From Ornithodoros turicata (Eukaryota; Arthropoda; Arachnida; Ixodida; Argasidae): a stretch of DNA of 64,000 nt. Both the position numbers and the translations under genes were made by a program. The notes below the pieces were generated by a model. That model was given only the letters and a program-made list of their open reading frames with translations. It was not told the origin of the DNA and did no database searches. Positions 58,361 through 64,000 of this stretch are shown piece by piece. The stretch is from positions 83,390,668-83,454,667 of the forward strand of contig NC_088203.1 of NCBI RefSeq assembly GCF_037126465.1, written 5' to 3'. Numbering within the stretch: position 1 is the stretch's first letter; each line of letters begins with the position of its first letter.

Positions 58361-58557
58361 TGGGGACAGGGTTAGCTGAAATCGTCTGTCAGTACTTCGC
58401 CGTCCCATATTACCTCGGTTGCGCTTGAAACTGTCGTGCCAATATTATATTTGAAGGTGGACCACGTGCAGCACGTGAAAGAAACAGTCTTGCAACACCT
58501 GGATATTTGAGAGGCGATAAACCACGGAGTGCTGATTTTAGACCACCGTGTCCCCTA
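58361..58557. mobile_element. Small element with TGGGGACAGGG ends
   Basis: TGGGGACAGGGTTAGCTGAAA and TTTTAGACCACCGTGTCCCC are imperfect inverses that interrupt an array unit (TAGTATTGT before, CAGTACTTC after). Confidence 0.5.
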
Positions 58558-58724
58558 CAGTACTTCTTGCACTCCAATGGGATAATATAAGACCGCCTCA
58601 TTTATTACCTGTTATGACAATTTCTTGGTTTACAGCTACAAATGGACTTCTTATAATTACGACTACTCTTACACCACGATGGGATATTATAAGGTTACCT
58701 TCACGATAATGCTTGCTATGTGAG

Positions 58725-59025
58725 AATTTAAGATCGGAACCCACGTCATTTTAACGTAGAAGGTCTGTGACGCGCAAAGAGATCAATGAAGCGATAAATT
58801 TAGGGGAACATGAAGAGCATGATCTGATGTCCAGGGTGTGATACTGTGATGTGCCTGTCATTGCTGACCAACTTACATTTGGACAGAGGCGTGAAAAAGA
58901 AGGGTGCTTTTTCGATGAATGCACTATTTCAACTTTTCTTGTTCCCAGGCAACTTGAAGCTTGTACTATCGTCTGTTTGTATGTTCCAGCTTCAGGGCAA
59001 TCTTTCCAGGTAGCTCGCGGTAGTT
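58725..59025 (-). other. Unique centre of the giant foldback
   Basis: The only non-repetitive part. A minus-strand frame (58751-59059) includes TYKQTIVQASSCLGTRKVE and HPSFSRLCPNVSWSAMTG, with no recognised domain. If the element ever coded for a protein, this is the remaining place, but the frame is short. Confidence 0.3.
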
Positions 59026-59029
59026 CCAG

Positions 59030-60715
59030 GTAGTCCCATACTATCCCATAGTAGTGCATGTGGTAGTCGTTGTCATAAGTTCATTTATAGGCGTAAACAA
59101 GGAAATACTCATAACATGGCACATGATGCAGGTAGTCCATTACAGGTACAACGTAGCGCATAGAGCAGTCCTAGTCCTAAAAAGCTAAATTATAGCCGTA
59201 AAGAAGGAAATAGTCAAAAGAGGTCATAAACCATGCGGTAGTCTCATACCATCCCATTGTAGTGCATACAGCAGTAATGGTAACAAAAAGTCAATTTATA
59301 GTTATAGACAAGGAAATAGTCATACGTAACAGGTCATACGTCATGCAGTAGTCCTATACTATCCTATAGTACTGCATAGAGTAGTCACAGTCACAAAATG
59401 TAAATTTATGGCTGTAAAGGAGGAAATAATCGAAACAGGTCACAAATTATGCAGACAGTCCCATACTGTCACATAGTAGTGCATTGAGCAGTGTAGTCAC
59501 AAAAAATCAATCTATGGCATTAAACCACCCTACCATATCCCCTACCATATCCCACAGTAGTGCATGGAGGAGGTATAGTCATAAAAGGTCAATTTATAGC
59601 CGTAAGCAAGGAAATAGTCAAAACAAGTCACATATCATGCAGGCAGTCGCATCCCCCCCATAGTAGTGCATGTAGTTGTTGTAGTCACAAAAAAGCCAAT
59701 TTACAGGTGTCAACAAGGAAATACTAATAACATGTCAGATATGATGCAGGTAGTCCCATACTGCCCCATTGCAGTGCATAAAGTAGTCCTAGTCATAAAA
59801 AGTCAATGATAGTCGTTAAGAAAGAAAGAGTCAAAACAGGCCATAAATCATGCAGGTCATCCCATAACATCCCATTGTAGTGCATAGAGCAGTAATGGTA
59901 ACAAAAGTCAATTTATAGTTATAAACAAGGAAATAGTCATTACAGGTCATACATCATGCAGGCAGTCCCATACCATCCCATAGTAGTGCATAGAGTAGGC
60001 ATAGTCACAAAAAAAGTCAATTTATGGCTGTAAACGAGGAAATAGTCAAAACAGGTCCTAAATCATGCCGGTAGTCCCATCCCATAGTAGTGCATAAAGT
60101 AGGCATAGTCATAAAAAGACAATTTATAGGCGAGAAAATTGTCACAACATGTATGCGGGTAGTCCTATACCATCCCGTTGTAGTATACATAGAGCAGTAA
60201 CGGTAACAAAAAGTCAATTTATAGTTATAGACAAGGAAATAGTCACAACACGTCACACATCATGCACGTAGTCGAATGACATCCCATAGTACTGCACAGA
60301 GTAGGCATAGTCATAAAAAGTTAATTTATAGCCGCAAATAAAGAAATAGTCATATCAGGTCATAAATCATGCCGGTAGTCTCGTACTATCCCATAGTAGT
60401 GCATAGGGTAAGCATATTAATAAAAAGTCAATTTATAGCAATAAACGAGGAAATAGTGATAACAGGTCATAAATCATGCAGGTCGTTTCATAGCATCCCA
60501 TACTACTGCGCAGAGTAGGCATAGTCATAAAATGTCAATTTATAGTCGTAAACAAAGAAACAGTCATATCAGATCTTAAATTATGTAGGTATTCCCATAC
60601 TATCCCATAGTAGTGCATTGAACAGTGATAGTAAAAAAGTCAGTGTATAGCTGTAAAAGAAGAAATAGTCGAAACAGGTCATAGATCATAGAGGTAGTCC
60701 CACACTGTCGCATTG
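59030..60715 (-). repeat. Right array of roughly 105-bp units
   Basis: The inverse of the left unit (GGTAGTCCCATACTATCCCA, TAGTAGTGCATAGAGCAG, AAAAAGTCAATTTATAGCCG, AACAAGGAAATAGTCATAAC, AGGTCATAAATCATGCAG) recurs about 15-16 times with spacing near 105 bp and no large insertion. Confidence 0.85.
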
Positions 60716-60749
60716 TAGGGAAAAGAGCAATGGAAAAGACAACCTGGGA

Positions 60750-60960
60750 ATTTAGGACTAAATTCCAGGATTAAAATTGGTAGCACGAGGATTAAATTTA
60801 AGAGAAGAAGGATTAAATCCCACGATATAAGGATTAAAAGTGGCGGCATAAGGATTAAATGCAGCGAAACAAGGATTAAAAGTGGTGGCATGAAGATTAC
60901 ATTCCCCGGTATATGGATCAAATTCCGCGGTATAAGGATTAAATACGACGGGAAAACCTG
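60750..60960 (-). repeat. Right terminal repeat of 21-22 bp units
   Basis: AGGATTAAA-led units (CGTATAAGGATTAAATACGA type, then AAGTGGCGGCATAAGG) mirror the left end unit by unit. Confidence 0.85.
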
Positions 60961-60962
60961 TA

Positions 60963-62285
60963 TATCCGGTGTCGTCACATATACGCACTACAAGGGTGGC
61001 GAAGGCCCGCATTTTATGCCTCCCTGATTCGGCGTGAAATCACCCTAAAGTCTTTTCGCACAATGACTCCCTGACACGAATGCCTATTTAAGAGAAAGCG
61101 TGCCGCAGGTGTACCAGTTACGCGCCATTTCGTCTCATTAATTTCATCCTCAAAGCCCACGACCAAAGTTGGACCTGCTCATGGTCCACATTTTTTCTCT
61201 CTCAGGTATACATTCGAACCAATTGCAGAACGTACCGAACGCCTCGTCTTACATTTCATATCTTTTGTCCATCTAGTCTAGCTTGCGCCTCACGCTCAGT
61301 GACATCATAATGATTCCGACGAAGTCTCAGTTTGGGTATCAGAGGTGCGAGATGGTGGCTTATCGCCGATGGAAGGCTATATGCTGGAAGGAAACAGATT
61401 GTAAACAGGTGAAAGCTTCGCGGACGGAGATTACGTACAGTCCCTATGCAGTCTTAAACAGAACGTTACAGGGGGAATGGTTCCGCTGCATTCTGCTGAT
61501 ATGCCACTCGGGTCATCGACGCTTTTGTTCATGCACCCTTGTGCTTTAACAGCCGAATATCGGCTAATAATGGGGGTGATCTAGGGACGCGATTTGATTG
61601 AAGGTGTGTCAAAATTTGCCTTGTTGCATGTTGCAAAAAGTTCAGCCTGGCTGACGGCGGCTGCATGCACTCTAAAAACAGAACTTAAAGCCGACCTTAG
61701 ACCAGGTCAGAATCACTTGCCACTCGCACGCCTCTCTTCAAAATGAGCCGGTTAAGTTCCCCCGTCTGTGACGTGGAAGCTGACATCCTAAGAAAAAAGG
61801 AGTAACATGGGGAGTAATTGCATATTCTAGTCCTCTGGACTGCATGAAGTTAATCCTTGGACGCCGTCGCTGGTGGACAGTCACTGGATTCCGAGAGAGA
61901 CCTCTCCCTCTTCGTAAACAAATGATGTCATAATGTTCGACAGCGCCACCAATTTGGTAGAGTTGAACTGTGATGGAATGTAGGGGCGAACAAAGTCGGG
62001 CCCGAAAGCCACGGTCTTGAGGGGATTAGGATGACCCCTGAAAGGGACGAGACCTACGGTCCTACTTTTCTTTCAATAGGAGGCAGCGAACAATTGTGCC
62101 CATTCATGGAACCCAGCCCTCCCTTCAGATTTGTTTCGGTTTCAGTCTGTCGTCTACCAACGTCATGTTAACGTTTTTCGGGTAGAGGTCTATTGCTGAA
62201 AGGTCGCAGGTAGACGGCGGCTGGGTATGCGATTGAAAAAACTAGAAAAGGTAGGGTGTCTGTCACTACAACATGCGATGCATTT
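60963..62285 (+). other. Unassigned sequence right of the foldback
   Basis: CACTCTAAAAACAGAACTTAA near 61670 resembles an end of MITE family A. Otherwise no repeat, gene or RNA is recognised. An 88-codon frame at 61283-61549 has no domain. Confidence 0.4.
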
Positions 62286-62510
62286 TCAAGGGCATGTATA
62301 GTACACTCTAAGAAGAGACCTGCACCGCGCATAACTCGGTTTGCGCCTATCATTGTGCAAAACGATACAGTTGCAGCCCTCCGATTTGAGCAGTGTGCGA
62401 AGCGTATGCCTTCCTGTGACGATTCGGGCAACTACGGAAGCGTCACAAAAGGGCGTACACCACCATTAAAAAAATCAGGGAAGAACACGATATCATATTG
62501 TATGGCAGGT
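62286..62510. repeat. Diverged MITE of family A/B
   Basis: ACACTCTAAGAAGAGACCTGC, CACCGCGCATAACTCGGTTTG and later GCGTCACAAAAGGGCGTAC, AAATCAGGGAAGAACACGA follow the order of family A. The right end is lost. Confidence 0.45.
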
Positions 62511-63140
62511 GGTACTGTACCTGCCGCATGCGTTGATGCTCTGCTTTTAATGTACTTGGCGCAGTGCGGCCTATTCTATTGTGATGGGATTTTGTTTAAT
62601 CAGGAGTAGATAACAATAATAGCATTAATAATAAGTGAATTCAATTCGATCTATTGCAAGCTAAGGGAAACAAGACCAAAACTGACCCTCCTAGGCCTAG
62701 AAGGTTTGTGGGCCGGGACAGGCAGGTCAATGGTGAACAATAACACTCTTCGACAGGAATGACATCAAACACAAACATCACACCAACAACTATAGATACT
62801 GACGATGAGATGGAGTGTTTCACCGCGGCGCTGAGGTACGCTCCCTGAAGAAGATGAGAAGATGAAGAAGGCCAGAGAAGGATAATACAAAGAAACAACT
62901 AACAAAGGCCTAACATCAAAAAAGAAACACACATAATATACCGAGAGATGATTTACACACTAGTGATGTTGCCAAAAAAAGAAAACAAAGAACAGCAAAC
63001 CATAACCATCGAATGTATAAGCTGATATGACCAGGCTTTGACACACGGGGACCTATGGGACCTCGCTGCGTGTGTAAAGATGTGCGGCAACGAGTATAAA
63101 TCGCATGAGTATGTCGCAGCTGCCGAGAGCGAATACTTAT
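62511..63140 (+). other. Unassigned sequence
   Basis: Purine-rich at 62840-63000. No coding signature. Short open frames on the minus strand only. Confidence 0.4.
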
Positions 63141-63142
63141 TT

Positions 63143-63799
63143 CGGCGATTCTCAAATGGGGGTCCGCGAACACATTTCTAGGGATCCGGGAGACTCTTGC
63201 TCATCAGTGAAATGAATGCCACCAGAAGAAATATTGAACAGACCGCGCGTATGCCGAGTATGTACCAGCGGCCGCCCGTCAGGAGCAGTGGAAGCATGGT
63301 CAGCATGTTACAAGCAGGGGGCAACCACGAAAACGTTGTGATCGGTCGTGGTATATTGACCACCGCCTCCTTCCCTTGTTATGTTGCGTGTTTGCCAAGA
63401 ATCACGTACGACCGCGACCTACTATACCACCTACCGTTACGCGTCGCACAGTCTCGGCAGTACAGCTTCTGTTGTCATTTTCGAACAACATATGCATGTG
63501 AATATGCCTTTTCGAAACTTACATGCCCAAATAACAATTGCAGAAATCGCCTGTGTGTCAGTGCAGACACACTCCTTTGTAAGGGGATTCCACCACCCAT
63601 CAATGCACCCCTAAAAATAAAATAGACCACACTTTGTTTGATGACTTTTTTATTGCATGTACTAATAATCTAATTTCATATTGACAGTTTGTTGTATTCA
63701 CGCTTCCCCGCCTCCCCCCGCGCGCTGAAGGGGTCCTCCACCAATTCCTCGAGCTCAGAAGGGGTCCCCGACACATGCATAGCTGATAACCACTACTGG
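63143..63799. mobile_element. Possible hAT element, GGTTCTCAAA type
   Basis: The left side CGGCGATTCTCAAATGGGGG with TCCGCGAACAC is of hAT end type. The right side AAGGGGTCCCCGACACATG with GATAACCACTACTG could be its inverse partner. No target duplication, so limits are tentative. A short AATAAA-bearing stretch is near 63620. Confidence 0.35.
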
Positions 63800-64000
63800 T
63801 TTAGTTTCTTAAAGGAATCCGAGCAATAATATTTTAAGCTTACTGTAGGGTTTTGAAGCGGGGATGTCGGTATGTTATACTAGAGGTGTTAAACGCAGCA
63901 ACTTGAAAGCACAAGGGACAGAGAGGCAAGAAGACTTCACGACAGTACTGCGTACTCACAACTGAGTTGTGAGTACGCCGTATAGTTGAACATAGAAGTA
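63800..64000 (+). other. Window end, unassigned
   Basis: AGTACTGCGTACTCACAAC / GTTGTGAGTACGC at 63943-63979 is a short hairpin whose parent element runs beyond the window. Confidence 0.4.

Larger units (their letters stand above)
56580..58720 (+). repeat. Left array of roughly 105-bp units
   Basis: The unit contains GGGACTACCTGCAT, ATTTATGACCTGTTATGACT, ATTTCCTTGTTTA, CTATAAATTGACTTTTTATG and CACTACTATGGGATAGTATG. The CTATAAATTG anchor recurs at 56751, 56838, 56951, 57053, 57101, 57208, 57315 and so on. Spacing is mostly 101-113 bp, with shortened units of 87 and 48 bp. Interrupted by three insertions. Confidence 0.85.
56353..60960. mobile_element. Giant 4.6-kb foldback element
   Basis: Outer ends CAGGTTTTCCCGTC and GACGGGAAAACCTG are perfect inverses, with TA outside each (56351-56352, 60961-60962). 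Moving inwards there are about 200 bp of 21-22 bp units (TTTAATCCTTATGCCG type) in inverse orientation at the two sides. Two arrays of a unit of about 105 bp follow, again in opposite orientation, then a unique centre. The plan resembles Drosophila FB/Galileo foldback transposons, whose ends are built of tandem repeats. TA targets would instead suggest a Tc1/mariner-type mover. No intact transposase is present. Confidence 0.85.

Noticed and set aside
56353..60960. Simple satellite array
   Set aside because: Orientation flips at the centre and the outer 14 bases are perfect inverses with TA outside, which a plain satellite would not show.

Overview
This is a gene-poor, repeat-packed stretch of an animal genome. 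Exons with GT/AG introns, transposons of every size, and a tRNA-derived SINE of the type I associate with ticks (Ruka-like) suggest a chelicerate, most likely a tick. The tick assignment is inference from repeat style; no database was searched.

Layout. Bases 1-6,800 are a cluster of at least a dozen copies or halves of a palindromic MITE (arms of about 120 bp in the best copy, 4971-5218), some carrying SINE insertions. From about 7,800 to 44,900 the plus strand carries a split gene that I recognise as hyccin (FAM126 family), a subunit of the plasma-membrane phosphatidylinositol 4-kinase complex with TTC7 and EFR3. Ten exons are firm and a short first coding exon at 7942-7986 is likely. All junction phases agree and give a protein of 692 residues. 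Its introns hold hAT-like elements with 8-bp target duplications, pogo/Tigger-like and Tc1-like MITEs, long foldback elements, a THAP-domain pseudogene, a pogo transposase N-terminal fragment and a decayed Penelope-like retroelement.

From 44,900 to 52,900 there are only repeats and unassigned sequence. A second gene, apparently intronless (53185-55014, 609 codons, with TATA box and AATAAA), encodes a basic, serine/arginine-rich protein of unknown family.

The most unusual structure is at 56353-60960: a 4.6-kb foldback element. Its ends are about 200 bp of 21-22 bp tandem repeats in inverted orientation. Inside these lie two arrays of a unit of roughly 105 bp, again in opposite orientation, around a short unique centre. 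The left array is interrupted by a 271-bp insertion with a 15-bp target duplication. That insertion starts with a perfect 38-bp-arm hairpin and contains a complete hammerhead ribozyme (57883-57927), the hallmark of some Penelope-like elements.

The two genes show no evidence of working together. The rest of the window records successive, often nested, transposon insertions whose order can be read from the target duplications. Exon limits were worked out by hand from splice sites, frame and remembered similarity to human FAM126A. Repeat limits are exact where target duplications are stated and approximate elsewhere.
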